Assembly: GCA_013433145.1 (NCBI GenBank)
Contig: CM024169.1
Location: forward strand, 310,001-374,000
Direction of reading: 5' to 3'
Length of the DNA stretch: 64,000 bases
DNA from: Ascaris suum
Lineage: Eukaryota; Nematoda; Chromadorea; Rhabditida; Ascarididae
Below are positions 26,493-39,089 of the stretch, in pieces (position 1 is the first letter of the stretch; each line of letters begins with the position of its first letter). A program made the translations under genes and the position numbers. Under the pieces are notes generated by a model. It was not told where the DNA came from, did not search any database, and saw only the letters and a program-made list of their open reading frames with translations.

Positions 26493-27907
26493 CCGCCTTT
26501 GAAGAAAATTCAACTGACAAACCTTCAACTAATAAGTAATTGGCGAAGGATGCGAATGCATGATTCATAAAACTTTGACGCGAATGATACCAATCCCAAA
26601 AACAGTTAATTGTGCGAAGCCCCCTCTTCCGCATCTTGCTTTGCCCAAAAGATTTTTAGGCAGATGGAAACTGCAAGATGTCGTGCCAGGCATTTTGCAT
26701 ATGGCTGACTTAAAACATCGAAAGAAGCAGACAAGAAGTCTCAATGCCGCTCAGTAAACATGCAAAACGCCACTGAAAAAAAAATCTCTAATCATGTGAT
26801 GAAACAAACTCCTATGAATGGGTGAAAAGCGACCACAGTCCGGTCTAAATCAGCAAAATCTAGCAGCGGCTCCAGATCTGTTCCACGTACCGCGAATTAT
26901 AGCCGCGTATAACGCAATGTGTGGACTATTTTCTATTCATGTTTTAAACCTTAGTCGTATCTCACGTAGTTTGTCATGCCAAGGCCACGTTTCATCTACT
27001 CTATATAATTTTAAGTCCTAAAAATTTGGTTAAAAACAAGAAAAGTTCGAGGTCTTTTAGTCCGGCAAAAAAAAAACAAAGGCGACGTAACCTATCCCGT
27101 CCGATTATATGCGGGGAAGGACAACAGGGGAAGGCGGGGATGAGTAAAAAAATATTGCGCACTTTGCAAAGATGCAATGCAACGTTCGTAAATCATAATG
27201 TGCCAACATGTACGCTTTAATTAATAAAACCACCAAAGAACCTTTGTAGTGCTCTAAGTAACGGTTACAGGTGAAGTTTTCATGCAACCTTACACAACCG
27301 TTTCGGTCGTTTGTTCATCTTTTTGTTTAGCGCCTTTCAAATATTATACACAGCGGTGATGTCGTCGTATTTTTGATATGATGATCTACTATACTATTAT
27401 ATTATACTTACGCCACCCATTCAAAGACCAACTGTACTATACCCGTACCATATTTATGGATTAAAAGTTGATACAAAATTCTATCAATTATATACTTTGG
27501 GTTTTTTGTGATATATCTGAATGAGACAATAAAGATTACTTTATTAATGAATAGAATAAATCAAAGCTCTCCAAGATGTTAGAGAGATAAATGTGATCAC
27601 TAATTGCAAATATTTCGAGAAAATCTCCGAAACAACCTCTATAATAAATCATTGTTTTCTTCATTTACGAAGGTAATGGATGCTATTGCAGACGAGGTGA
27701 AGTTGCCAAAGTTGGTCGTCGAAGCGTATTCCACACCTTTCGAAGACTCGGCAACTTCTTTCGTATCTTCCAAAAAAAAAAAAACTAGACAACGACAACC
27801 ACATTTTCGCATGCAGATAACTCAAGACTGGAAAGGAGGTTTTTTGGACACAGTAGAAATTGAGTGCAGAAAAATAACAATACATCAAAGTCAAAACAGT
27901 CAAAATA
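26493..27907. other. Upstream of the GNAT gene, unassigned
   Basis: The region holds the GNAT promoter and several short frames on both strands, including plus-strand 26818-27021 and 27604-27942. The latter contains a GAGGTGAAGTTGCCAAAG segment reading EVKLPKLVVEAYSTPFED and a lysine-rich A-tract. The opposite frame at 27661-27770 is also open. None has a clear exon structure. Confidence 0.35.
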
Positions 27908-28159
27908 TCAATTTATTTCCAGCCTTAATAGATTATATCTGAGTGGATCATCACTATCCTTGAAGTAATGCATCGTTTGGCAATAAAACAATCCTTGATA
28001 TACCTTCCCTCCGAAAAGACAATATTGACGGATCTTCCAACCTTCTGCTTCATCTCTTTCATTGGCCACTCCAAAAGAGTGCAAATACCTATTGAAAAAT
28101 TTCGGAGAACAAATCACCGATTCAACATGGTTGAATAGTTGCAACACTTTGAGAATGAC
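27908..28159 (-). CDS. Orphan terminal exon, unidentified protein
   Basis: A TTTGAAATAG acceptor precedes a frame of 83 codons ending in TGA. It reads VILKVLQLFNHVESVICSPK, then EGWKIRQYCLFGGKVYQGLF, and ends LLRLEIN. Its mixed charged and aromatic composition, and the absence of simple sequence, suggest real coding. I do not recognise the family, and no upstream exon was joined. It resembles in style the orphan exon at 29038-29238, but I see no clear sequence homology between them. Confidence 0.35.
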   Translation of the reverse strand, partial: VILKVLQLFNHVESVICSPKFFNRYLHSFGVANERDEAEGWKIRQYCLFGGKVYQGLFYCQTMHYFKDSDDPLRYNLLRLEIN

Positions 28160-29037
28160 CTATTTCAAACAAAATGTGACGTCAATGGCAATATATCGAT
28201 GAAAAGAGGGAAAATGCGCTAAAGAAAAAAAAAAAAACAAATTCGATTTGCCACATTTTCATGTGTTCTTTATATATCTACAATCGTGAGAAATATGATT
28301 TTTAGAACGGCCTCAGTTACATATCGTCCTTAAAAGATGAATTCATTTGTTCGCATTAGAGAGGATTGAATATAAAATAATCTCACATAAAGGATGATTG
28401 TACAGAAATGAAAAAAAAAAAACGACGCTTTGAAGAGTATTTAAACAACTAGAAAAATAAGCTTGCATGAATATGAGACAATTCCTTAGCTTTATTGATT
28501 TCGTTAAGTATCATTCAAATAAAATTTAGCTCAAATGTTCCACGTAAATAATTTGTTCCCGACAATCAACAGTAGAAACACTTTAGGGTCCAACGATCAA
28601 ATTGGAAGGTGAAAAAGCCGCAATAACGCTATTCTGGATCTCCTTTGAATGAATTATATTTCAACTAAAAATACATTGAAAAATGCTATGATTTATTTGT
28701 ATTTTTCTACAAAAAATCAAAGCTGTACACTACCTGTACCACTCGTCGAAAATTAGGCTGTATTGGACTTATACTCTATCCGCGGATTTAAATTTGGTAT
28801 GACTTTTTATTACACCCGTGATATAGGCACAAGTATGATATAAGGAAGTACAATACTTTTTTGATATGATGTAATCACAGGTAAACGGGTCGAAAAACTT
28901 GGCACACGTTACGCATCTTAAGCATAGCAAAATATTCCGAAAAAAAATAAATTTATTTCATTTCTTCGAAAAATAATTAAGCATAAGTTTAAACGGGAAG
29001 TTAAAGTTTCTTAAGAATAGTACTGGAAAAAAATTGC

Positions 29038-29238
29038 TCAAGAAAAGCGATTTAGTACGCATCTTGGGAAGACCATAGACTTGTTGAAGACTCTTTTACT
29101 TTGATGCTCGCAAATTTGCAGATTGTCATATAAAATTTTGACTCCTCGGGCATCATTATCACTCTCGATAGAACTCCGAGAAAAAATTTCATAATAAAGT
29201 TGAACGAACTCTCCGTGTTCTACCAACAGCGAATAAAT
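29038..29238 (-). CDS. Orphan terminal exon, unidentified protein
   Basis: The acceptor AAATCTACAG is strong. The exon codes for IYSLLVEHGEFVQLYYEIF, then ESDNDARGVKILYDNLQICE, and ends VLNRFS with a TGA. That is 66 residues with balanced composition. It could be the last exon of a gene whose upstream exons lie at 29.3-33 kb, but I found none to join. Function unknown. Confidence 0.35.
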   Translation of the reverse strand: MYSLLVEHGEFVQLYYEIFSRSSIESDNDARGVKILYDNLQICEHQSKRVFNKSMVFPRCVLNRFS

Positions 29239-29359
29239 CTGTAGATTTAAAAGAAAAGAGACGCACATCCTTGAAGGTTTTGCAAATATCGTAAACCGTC
29301 TGCTGTATCGTTTTTTTTTTCTTTTCGTCGGTATTTTCACAACATCGACCGAGTGCACT

Positions 29360-32300
29360 TCTTCAACCTGTCTGATTTAAATCAAACACCACCTGCAATA
29401 TAACCACACCATTGTGTGCACCATTTAGTTGATGATATAAAAATTATTTCATCCGTAACGCGTTAATGATATGGCGCATTCGAAACGATTAGGTCATGCT
29501 TGAAGAATTATACGTGAGAATCAACGGAATTCGAAGAACTGGCTCAATTGCAACTTGGAATATCAGTCGCGCTATTCCAATTCTAGTGTAGCCCTCATCC
29601 AACTCCATCCAATTTAGAAGCAGTGGGTTACAATTTCCTGATTTTTTAAAAGAAACGCATACGATCTACTTCCCAATGAACTATATATATATATAGCCAA
29701 ATATTCTGGCCAGAACCAATGAACGCAAATTTTTCGAGCATTAGGGAAGGCGTATCGTGCAGTTTCCTCACATGCATGTACTACTATTTCACCTGTAACT
29801 TCTGCTTATGACGAAAATTCACTCCACCCGCTAATGAAGACCTTATTTGCACCGATACTCTCAGAAGTTGTCTCGTTCGAGTAAAGGTGGGCACTTTTTG
29901 AAGGATAAAGCAAGCAAAGTGTGACAATTCAACCAATGTTAGCGAATTGATTGTTTCACTGTTTCATCATCGAATACAAGAAAACTTCCAATAGCCTTTA
30001 AAGCATACAGGTAGCTTCGCTTAATTCGTACAAATAAGCCGTCCATTAACACAATCTTTTCGCAATTAGAATAAAATTACAATCGGCAATCGAAGCGAAA
30101 TGACTATTTTCAGGAAGGTAAAAATTGTTCCTCTTCTCTGATGAAGAAACACTTTTCAAAACAATTTTTAAAACAAAAAAAAATTTTTTTTTTTTACAAC
30201 AATCTCGAAGAAATACGAAAAATTAATGATCAGTTTCTTAGGTTTCCATTGATTATTAGTTGTATTCTCGAGAAGAAATGTTTTTCATCGTCAAGTATTG
30301 ATCTCTTAAATTGCAATGTCGATTCTATTCTTTTAGTGATGATTTATTGTCGGTGATACAATCCTACTTATGGTGTACACATTACAAAACGAGTGAATGC
30401 ATGTTGCAAACGAGTCACGTCTAATATAAGTGAGCATATCAAGTGAAATATTGCAAATGCTCTGTGACAACTTTTTAATTTCCGTTATTCATTTTTACCA
30501 TATTGGAAATAACAATTTTTTTTTAAAATTGATCGTGAATGAGATTTCATTATGATCGCATTGTTGTTACCATTAGCTATATCTTTGCAAATATATTATC
30601 AATATACTCACTGGAAGAATTTTCTTTATTAAACGTTTCCGATCCTTTCTATCGAATGAATAAAAGGTTACATCATAAGAAGAAATTCTCTCATCGAAAC
30701 TTGAAGAAAGCGAAAGATAGAGGTCTTCTATTCAAGGAAAAATTGCATAGTTCAAAAGAGATATTCCGAAATTTTAATCAAGCTTATTTGATGCTTCGAA
30801 TTGTTTGATTTTTCTCAGTGAAATTGTATTTCCGCTGACGATTTAGACACATATTTTAGCTCAATATAAATTTCTTTATAGATATTTTTCCCCGATATTC
30901 CAAATGAGTCACATATGGTGGCAATGTGCTTAGTGGATGACCACGATCGTGAAAGTGCAATGTGACTTTTCAAATGCGCTAACATTCAACATAACACTAA
31001 CCTAATCAAATCATTATTTATTGCCTCTTATATGTTTCTGCAAAATATATTACAACGATGTCGTCGCGTCTATCTATATGCATATGTGTATTTGTGTATT
31101 TGTCTACGAGTGTCAATTAAGGGAACAACAACGTCAAAGTTTAAAAAATTTAACGCGCAAAGTTTATCTTCTATGGTATAATTCACGATCTTCTATCAAG
31201 TTTGAAATAAACTATTGACATTTAAAGATGCAATAAAAAAGATTTACATATATTTTTTTGACCGGTCGAATTTCACATCTATCAAATCATAGTAAAACGG
31301 ATCCATTGCAAAAAACATGCATTGATGGTCCGACCAGTTAAAATATAAAGGCCTTATTATACATGATTTTTTAAATGATAATCTACTAATGAACATATCG
31401 TGCCAGCTCTTCCGCTTTTTACTGATGCTTTGATGATGTTTTAGTTATTAGCATATGCAGATAAATTAATTCCGATACGCCAACTTAATAACAAAGATGC
31501 TGTTCGGCAGCAATTAAATAGATAGTAACGTAAATAAACGATTGGTCAACAATTTCTACACTCACTTATATTACTCCCACCCAACATCGCCTTTCATGGA
31601 TCGTCCATATTTTCCTGTAAATCAACAAAATGGAACTCAAAAGTCGAGGGTTCTTTAAAACAACGACGCATAAAGAAACTGATCAGAGCAGTTAAATGTA
31701 TCCGTTTTCGCTCTCTGCAGTTCCCATCCAAAAGCCAACAATCCAACTTATACAGCGCACCATAGTGGTGTTAGAAGAGGCTGAATACGCATTACAAAGA
31801 TGACCATCGTTAATTTGAAAGGCAAAAAAAAAGTTTAAAAAAATGAGCTACACTTAGTTTGCACTAGATCCGCATTTCCGACACTTCACAGGTGCATGAT
31901 TATCGGGCACTAAAAATACATTGAATAATATTTATTTATTTTTTGTGGAAAATTAGTAGCGATGTTATTCAATAAACTTGCTACCTTCTCTCTTCGACAA
32001 GCATACATACATATGCCGATACCTCGTCAGCTAAAACAATTCCGCACGTTCCGTAATGTATGTCATCCATCCAGCATTCATTCCATTGAAATGATGCAGT
32101 ATTCATGAGTGTTGCTATCAATTAAACTCGATATTATCCTTTTGTACGCCATATATAAATCCACACAACAATTCCTCCATAAAATCCATAAAATTCCAAA
32201 TTGTGAATTTCTTTTCTCTGTCTCACAACCGTAAATAAATATCAGATTGAGCATAATACAGCAGTATCGATACAACGGAATTTGTATTTTTGGTGTATTG

Positions 32301-33360
32301 TTAGCGTCACTACTAAATGCTCGATTTTTTTTTTTTTCTATTTCAGTTCAATCGATGCAAATAAACGAAAAATCGCCGAATGGATGCGCAATATTTGTTA
32401 AACGAAGTTTGCATTCTATTCTGCGAAAGTGGAATATAATACGAAAAAAAAGTGATACGTTCCCATATCGTCGTTCTTCATTCTTATATACTATTAATAG
32501 AGCTCGATATATAACTAGATCCGCATCCATCACTTTATATTTATGCTATCAACTAATATGATTCTTGGCAAGCATTGCTATTCAATGGTTTAATGAATTC
32601 ATGCTATTGACCTGTTTGTTCACCTCTAAACAAAACAGATGTACGGTTATTCAATAGCTTGGAAGGGATGTTAGTGCGTGTCTACTTATATGCGACGGTG
32701 ACGAATTAAATGAATTGACGGGGTAGAGAGGCGTCCGTGATAGAGCGCTTAAATTAAATGCCATCTGATACTATCGTTATATAAAAGGAAATGCTTATGT
32801 AGGGCAGTGATCACAATGATGATGCGCTAGTGGTAATCCAATCATATTAGGCCTTCAAGAGAAAAAAAGCGCTTTTTCACTGCATTTTGTAATCCAACAT
32901 TCCCCGGTTAAATGTAACGCATTTCTTGCAATCAAAAAAACAAGCAATAAACGCATCCTACATAAACTTTTCACAGCTTTCACACAGGAGCCAAGTTTGG
33001 TTGTCTTTGGTTTCGTTTAACATAGTAGATTAGAAAGAACTACCCACAACTACTTTGAACTACTTTGAAATAAGGGTGCTCCTTCAGATGCAACCTCAAA
33101 GATGTACTTCAATGCATCTGTTGCTTGTTCCCTTAGCCGTTTCCTGCGACATATATCCCTCAGATTCCTTCATTGTAGATTGTATATACTCTGAATGGAG
33201 TCATTTTGATAACGTAAATGCCATTAAGTAGGCGGCTACGATACTCTCGAGCGGGATAACGTACCAACCGATGTCACTCATCACAGTCATCGATCTATGC
33301 TCATGAATTCAACAACAGCACACAAGAAGCAACTTGTCTCCTGGGAATGAAGTGAGCAAG
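29360..33360. other. AT-rich gene-poor stretch
   Basis: No supported multi-exon gene was found in this 4 kb. It contains A and T runs and short plus-strand frames. The most gene-like are an ATG-initiated frame at 30539-30808 (listed separately) and a frame following a T-rich TTTCAG acceptor at about 32347-32561. Otherwise it reads as intergenic sequence. Confidence 0.5.
30539..30808 (+). CDS. Possible small secreted or anchored protein
   Basis: An ATG-initiated frame of 89 codons starts MRFHYDRIVVTISYIFANIL. A short basic N-terminus is followed by a hydrophobic core like a signal peptide or anchor. The rest is strongly basic, with HHKKK, KAKDRG and KEKLHSSKE, and includes several dibasic pairs. 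It sits alone in AT-rich DNA, where chance frames of this size are common. A small secreted peptide precursor is one reading and a spurious ORF the other. No known peptide motif is seen. Confidence 0.2.
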   Translation: MRFHYDRIVVTISYIFANILSIYSLEEFSLLNVSDPFYRMNKRLHHKKKFSHRNLKKAKDRGLLFKEKLHSSKEIFRNFNQAYLMLRIV

Positions 33361-33429
33361 GCATTCAATTATAGGTCAGCAATGATTGCGTACCTCTAGA
33401 CACCATGTGTAGTCCACTACCCCTCACCA

Positions 33430-33640
33430 TATGGAGCAGCTGCTGCTGTATCGCGTTTACGCATCGATTGACACCCGCGATGCGCGTCAACGTCGTGCAA
33501 ACGAATAGCGCACGCGCAACGCCCAAAATTCCAGTCGCAGTCTGAGCGTTGCACCGACCTGACACCCATCGGCTCGTCGCTTCTCGCTCTAACGCCTTCT
33601 GCCCTCAACTGTTTCGTTAACGAGCAAGAAGCACACCTTA
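33430..33640. promoter_or_regulatory. CpG- and GC-rich block upstream of the PKI gene
   Basis: Within a window that is mostly AT-rich, this stretch is clearly GC-rich and crowded with CG dinucleotides. It lies about 300-500 bases before the PKI start codon on the plus strand. It could be promoter, 5' untranslated exon or an undetected coding exon. Its composition also keeps a 222-codon minus-strand frame open. A regulatory role is inference. Confidence 0.35.
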
Positions 33641-33921
33641 TTTGGACACGATACACGTAGACCCAACTTATCTTCTCCTGCACATCCTTGTGTGCTGTAT
33701 TCGTCGTGAATCCTGATTTCGGGCATTCAGAAGCACCTAGTCTAACGATCATAGAACTTCTTCCGACGTGATTATACGTAGGTGGGCAAATCCTCTCGAC
33801 ACGAACGTCGATGAAGGCATTCCTAGTTGGGCTAAGACCAACCGACTGAATCGAACGGCATAAATCCCAAAAGTGGTAAGCTGCCGTGGCGTAAGTAAGC
33901 GCGAAAGGAGTGGCGCATGAT

Positions 33922-34158
33922 ATGGGCGAATTGGAAACGAAAGGACAAGAGGACGACAAACTCAGTAGCGAATTCGCGGCCTCCGGAAGGACAGGCAGAC
34001 GTAATGCCGTACCGGATGTTGACGTCCAGGGTATCGATCCCGATGCAATTAAACTCGCCGAAAGAATTTCGCATATTAATACCACTGATGAAGAGATTCA
34101 TCAATCTACATCAAGTACTTCGGATAACGCCACAAGTAAGCTATGCCATTTCATCTAA
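33922..34158 (+). CDS. cAMP-dependent protein kinase inhibitor (PKI) homologue
   Basis: The frame starts MGELETKGQEDDKLSSEF and continues AASGRTGRRNAVPDV. PKI proteins bind the PKA catalytic subunit through F-x(4)-G-R-T-G-R-R-N-A/S-I/V. Here Phe18, Arg23, Arg26, Arg27, Asn28, Ala29 and Val30 all fit, with Ala in place of the phosphorylated Ser/Thr. A later segment, DPDAIKLAERISHI, matches the place of the leucine-rich nuclear export signal, though its last hydrophobic position is Thr. The acidic Ser/Thr-rich tail is also typical, and length (71 or 78 residues) suits the family. A donor (GTAAGC) follows base 34135 in phase 1, so a short last exon may replace the read-through SKLCHFI and TAA stop. 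An upstream in-frame TAA at 33892 supports this ATG. Expected role: nuclear and cytosolic brake on PKA. Confidence 0.88.
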   Translation: MGELETKGQEDDKLSSEFAASGRTGRRNAVPDVDVQGIDPDAIKLAERISHINTTDEEIHQSTSSTSDNATSKLCHFI

Positions 34159-37100
34159 CAGTTTCATCTTGTTATGAGCACTTCAAAACTAATGCTTCGA
34201 ATTGTCGGAAAGCAAAAAAAAAGAGAGATCCTATGAAATATAAAGCCCTTATAGAAAAACGTTAAAAACACTCTCAGAGTGCATTTCTCAGATGTCTGTC
34301 TGAATAAACGAGGGAGCAACGCCTGGTACCTGTAATAAATCGAACCAGTTTCCTAAATCCCCAGCAAACAGTAAAATATTTCCGAGATTAGTGCAATAGA
34401 GATTTCAAATGAACCGACTCCTTTTTCAGTAACTCGGTTTACACGGTTTTGCGTATTCATGTTTTGCAAAGCCCATTATTGCAATGTCATCTTTACTCTA
34501 TGTACTTGTTGATTTAGTAGTCTTTCAAGTTCGGACTTAGTGCAAAAAGAATTACGAATTTCAATAGGTATAACGCCGTAGGATGACCTTCTCTCCCATT
34601 TTTTGCTTCGAGAAAGAATTAAAGACATCCAAATGTGCTAAAAAAAAAAAAAAAAAGTGCATGCATTTCACATCAGTCTGTTTCCTGTTTCCTACTAGTC
34701 GCACTACAAAAACGCCGATCACTTGTATCGAACTTGCAAGAATGGTTGGACTAGTCATAATAAGAAGACATCATTTCGCATATTTTGTTATGCAACCGAC
34801 TGACAGGTGTGAATGAAAGGTAAAAGTGTACGTATGTGTTCATCTGTCTACCGGAGATGCAGACAGACATGCACGTACGATACAGGACGAAAGACCTAGA
34901 AATAATGCGCCTTGAAAATGCATCCTTGCAAAACCGATGAAAAGGAATCTCCTCCAGAAATACAAACCTTCAAATAGAGGATTCGGTTTTTTCCTTTTCT
35001 ACCTTTCACTTTGCAAAATTATTTTTGATGATGTAAAGCTTCTCCACCTGTTCCATTCGCATGACGTGTGGTCTTAGATCTCCAACGTTTTCGTGTAGCG
35101 CAACCGGAGGCAAACCGGAACAAGATTAATGGCAGGACGGGAAACTAGAATGAGGCGAACGACCGGGCCGGGAGACCTGGCTATACAAGTGAGTGGGCCA
35201 GAAATACCGGACCAATCATTCTTGTCATTTGTGAGCGCCAATAAATGTCGGAAATGAGGAAATTGTGGAGTTTTCCGGCTTATCCTTAGTGTGCGCTCAT
35301 GATCGACAACAACGAATGCCCTATCTGTAATAAATTTCCTGGCCAAGAAAGAAAAAACAGCTAGAGTTCTCGAGAACTGCTTGCCTAGCTTTTCATCTTC
35401 ATCCTTCATTTCTTGAAGATATTTTGCGGAAAAGAGGCAATGGAAAACACCAATATCTGTCAGCAAATTGGCAAAGTTAGCAAGAACCTCTTAGGTACGA
35501 GTGGCACTAATATCGGGAGTATAAGTGATGGAAAGATATACTCGTAGGTTATCCGTGGCAATGACCTTACACATCTACAGCCTTTTGGATACGTATGTGT
35601 ATAAAGACCGCAACCTGCTTGCTCATCAAGATATCAGAATGAACTCTCGAAATGTCACTTCGTGCAACTGCTGCAATGTTGTGTTATAAGATTATATCAA
35701 CCAGCTCTAACCTCATCCCTTCATACAACAACACTAAAATATTTACACCGTTTTGCACCTGAAAGGTATGCTTGATTTAATGGACAGAACTTTGAGGCTG
35801 CGAAAGAGAGAGACGATACTCAGTTCAAAGAGGCCAAAGAATGGGACATATCTAACGAGTTTAGTTAAGCATGGTAACAATCACATTATTGCATTCAACA
35901 AATTTCTCGAAGCAACCTCCTGACCTTCAGCATCTCCTCCTTCAACTTCTTCCTTCCATAATTGGCTTTCATGTGACCTTCTAAGACCTCAACTCATGAA
36001 ACAGTTCCCTCCACATGTCAGCACTCTGCAACGCATTTGTTATAGGATCACAAAGTGAATTGCACATCGACCTCTATCCCATACTTTGCAACGTATGGTA
36101 ACCCGTACTCTGCATTTCTCCGTTCACAAATGAACTGTTCAGCCTTGAGCAGCATGGCTTTTGGCGTTACAGATTATTCTTACCGAGCTTCCCACGGATC
36201 ATGAGAGCGTATACATTGACGTTTCCATGCCTTAACCTCAACACAACCCTGTTTCACAATCTCGAATCTTAGGTTGCCTCGAGAATTTTTGGAAAGACCT
36301 GCTGTCTGATGACGTATCGCTAATTTTTTGACCAGCCGCGAACTTTGCTATATCTCAAGAACTTCCAGAATAATCTCGAAATTCGAGAAGACCACAGAGT
36401 TCTAAGCAAAGTCCAAAGCCTACAGTTTTGAGGTCGAAGGATCCCCCGCTTGAGGTTAATGTGAATGGAGTTTTCTCTCATTCGCATCTCATTACGCATA
36501 TATGTTATAAAAGATAAAACAGTGCATTCGCAATGCCGCAGTTCGGCAAACAAGCAATAAACGTCAGCGAGTCGCTTATAGGAGGAAATGTGAAGAAAAA
36601 TGCAATGAAATACAATCGAAGGAGAAAAACTTCACAAAAAAAAAAATCAGATTAAACACATCGCCAAAGATTTGAAAAGCAACACTGGAGTACAATGGAA
36701 AAATTCTCTCTCCTCCCGGGTTATCTCAAACAGAGAGCTCAGAGTGACGTTGAGAATACCTTTCGAGGTCAACAACGCAGAAAGCGTTCGCTTTAATAAC
36801 GACAATATCGAATAAACTAACAATTTCTAAGAGTTAACAACAACAGAAAAAAAAAAGAAAAGTTGGCTTTATCAATGAGTCAAAAAGGTTTAAAGTATTT
36901 TCTATTTCAAATCTTGAGTGATAAACCATCGCCGATAAAAAATTATTGAATTCTTCGATCTACTAACGAATCGATGACTTCAAACGTCATAATCGGCAAT
37001 GAAAGTCCTTCCACCGTCAAATTATTATACTGCCGTTCTCTGAAAAGCCACTCCTCATTGTGCCGCATTGAATTTCTTTTCGAATTTTATCATTCATTAC

Positions 37101-38980
37101 TTCAAATGCAAAGTTATTCTCGAAGCTTATACTATGAATAACATTTTCATCTCCGAAATACGTATATCATTTCCATTATCCTTCAAGAGTGTGCTTATGC
37201 TTCACAATTAGATTGTCCAATAGAAGAAACTCCAAATAAGACGGCAAGTTGACCACATTAAAGCTGTTTCCAAAATTAAATCCTCCTTTTCGGAAGATAG
37301 CTTCCCTTCATCCAAAGTTATAAAAAATATCTTGCTCGTTCCTGCACACTCTAAAACTTCCGCTACCTCGCAATACTTGTCGTGAAGCCTCTTTCTGAAA
37401 CAGTGGAGTAACAGATGCGTCCAGATTGTAGAAACCGAACACTCTCTAATCTGGCTTTCCATTTGTCCTTGGGGTGCTCGTAGAACTTTCGGAAGGACCT
37501 CGAAGAATTTTCGGCAGTTCAGCAATTTAAAAACTCAAAAAACTTTTTTTTTCATGCATACTCATAGTGCAGAAGAAATGCTTAGAAAGGTAACAAGATT
37601 CGGATTTGTGGTAGGTAATTCGGAGTTGGGCGGTTATAAGAATTTTCAGAGAGGCTCGTGAGCTGAGCTGAACGACAGAATTCTCGAAAAAGCTCTATAA
37701 TTAGAGCGCTCCGTAGTTCGAGAAACCCCGATGCTCTATCTAATTCCAATATACGATATTAATAGTCGAAACCGATATGAGCATAACGTAAGATCACCGT
37801 TTAGGATAACTGCAGGCCAACTCAGATGCTTTCGCCGCACTCAACAAATCTCCAACAAAACATTGAACGATCGAAAATGTTTACTAGCAGCATTGGATCA
37901 AGAACAAAAATATTCCTGAAGATAGTTTCGTCATCCGAGATTCGCTGTTTTCTGGATCATATGCGGTGCTAAATGAAACAGCTTCATGTTTAAAATTTAC
38001 ATTTCGACTTTTCCCCTATGTGGAGTTTTTTTGTTTTTTTAAATGTATGGCAAATACGCGATCCCCTTATCATCAGAATCACTTAAAGTCTGTGTCATTG
38101 CCCTCCTTCGATCATCTCTTTCTGTCATTTCCAGTTTATTCCTCTCCCTCTTTTGTCCCTGTGCAAAATATACACTCTATGTGAATCGCACATTCGTTAT
38201 TGTGAAGGTTCACTAAAAGGATATTCGAAATATCCAGTTCAATGAAGCAAATGAGCATAGCATCACTTAATAAAGTAGCATATAAAGATGCCTCCTTTGA
38301 AGGATTTTCTCGGTGAAGCAAATAAATGCGTCACGTTTTCACTTCAACCGTCATTTTGGTGATCGCTTAATGAGCTAAGCTACATCGACTAATATTTAAG
38401 AAATCGGCGCTCTACTCGGCAGTGTTTTATAGCAGCGGCTATGCGACTTCGAATATGCAAATCGATCTGTGTTAGTTAATATCGGCGAAAGATAGACGGG
38501 CAAATGCTTAGTGGCAAATTATGCATAGCATTAATAAAGCCAGGAAAAAATATAGGAGGATGGATATAACATAGTAGAAAATTGTCGCCTAATGGACATC
38601 AACTCGGAGACAAATATAGAAACCGATGAAACGATAGCAAGACAACTCGTCTGAGATTATTATTTAGTATGAGTGCAATTCCGTCGCCATGCTATATAAA
38701 ACGAACGTCGACCTATCAAAATTATCGGCCTACCGGAATTTAGTAAGTGTTCACGGAAAACAAAATATTCATGGACCTTCTGTTACAGGTAATGAGGATT
38801 CAACTAAAAAGTGACAACCACACTATCCACTTTCTGGACAGGTGTTACGTCGCTGCTGGTTCGCTGACATCACCTCGCTACTCACAACTAAACATCGATT
38901 ATTTCGGCATGCTGACAAACCGATAGCACCAGCACAACTTCGGCGCTGGATTTCGCTCATCCACTATAATAATGATCTAC
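34159..38980. other. Intergenic or unassigned region
   Basis: This stretch lies downstream of PKI and contains a 17-base A tract (34640-34656) and some moderately long frames. Two minus-strand frames, 35074-35466 (130 codons) and 37208-37525 (105 codons), are open. They lack good splice sites and recognised motifs, though the second contains an internal TTTCAG. A last PKI exon may be hidden here. I support no gene. Confidence 0.4.
34640..34656. repeat. 17-base A homopolymer
   Basis: An uninterrupted A run lies about 500 bases downstream of the PKI exon. It could be a retroposon tail or simple slippage. No matching insertion body or target duplication was identified. Confidence 0.8.
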
Positions 38981-39089
38981 AATCAAGAGTCTCGCAAGTG
39001 TGCAAGCCTTCTCAATAGGACCATCAACTATCGCTTATTCTCTACTACAGCGGTATATATATAAGAACGTTTTGCCTCTTTTATCGCAG

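Noticed and set aside
33417..34085. 222-codon minus-strand ORF, the longest in the window
   Set aside because: It is antisense to the PKI exon, has no domain or splice support, and is explained by the local GC-rich composition. The plus-strand PKI reading has clear family motifs.
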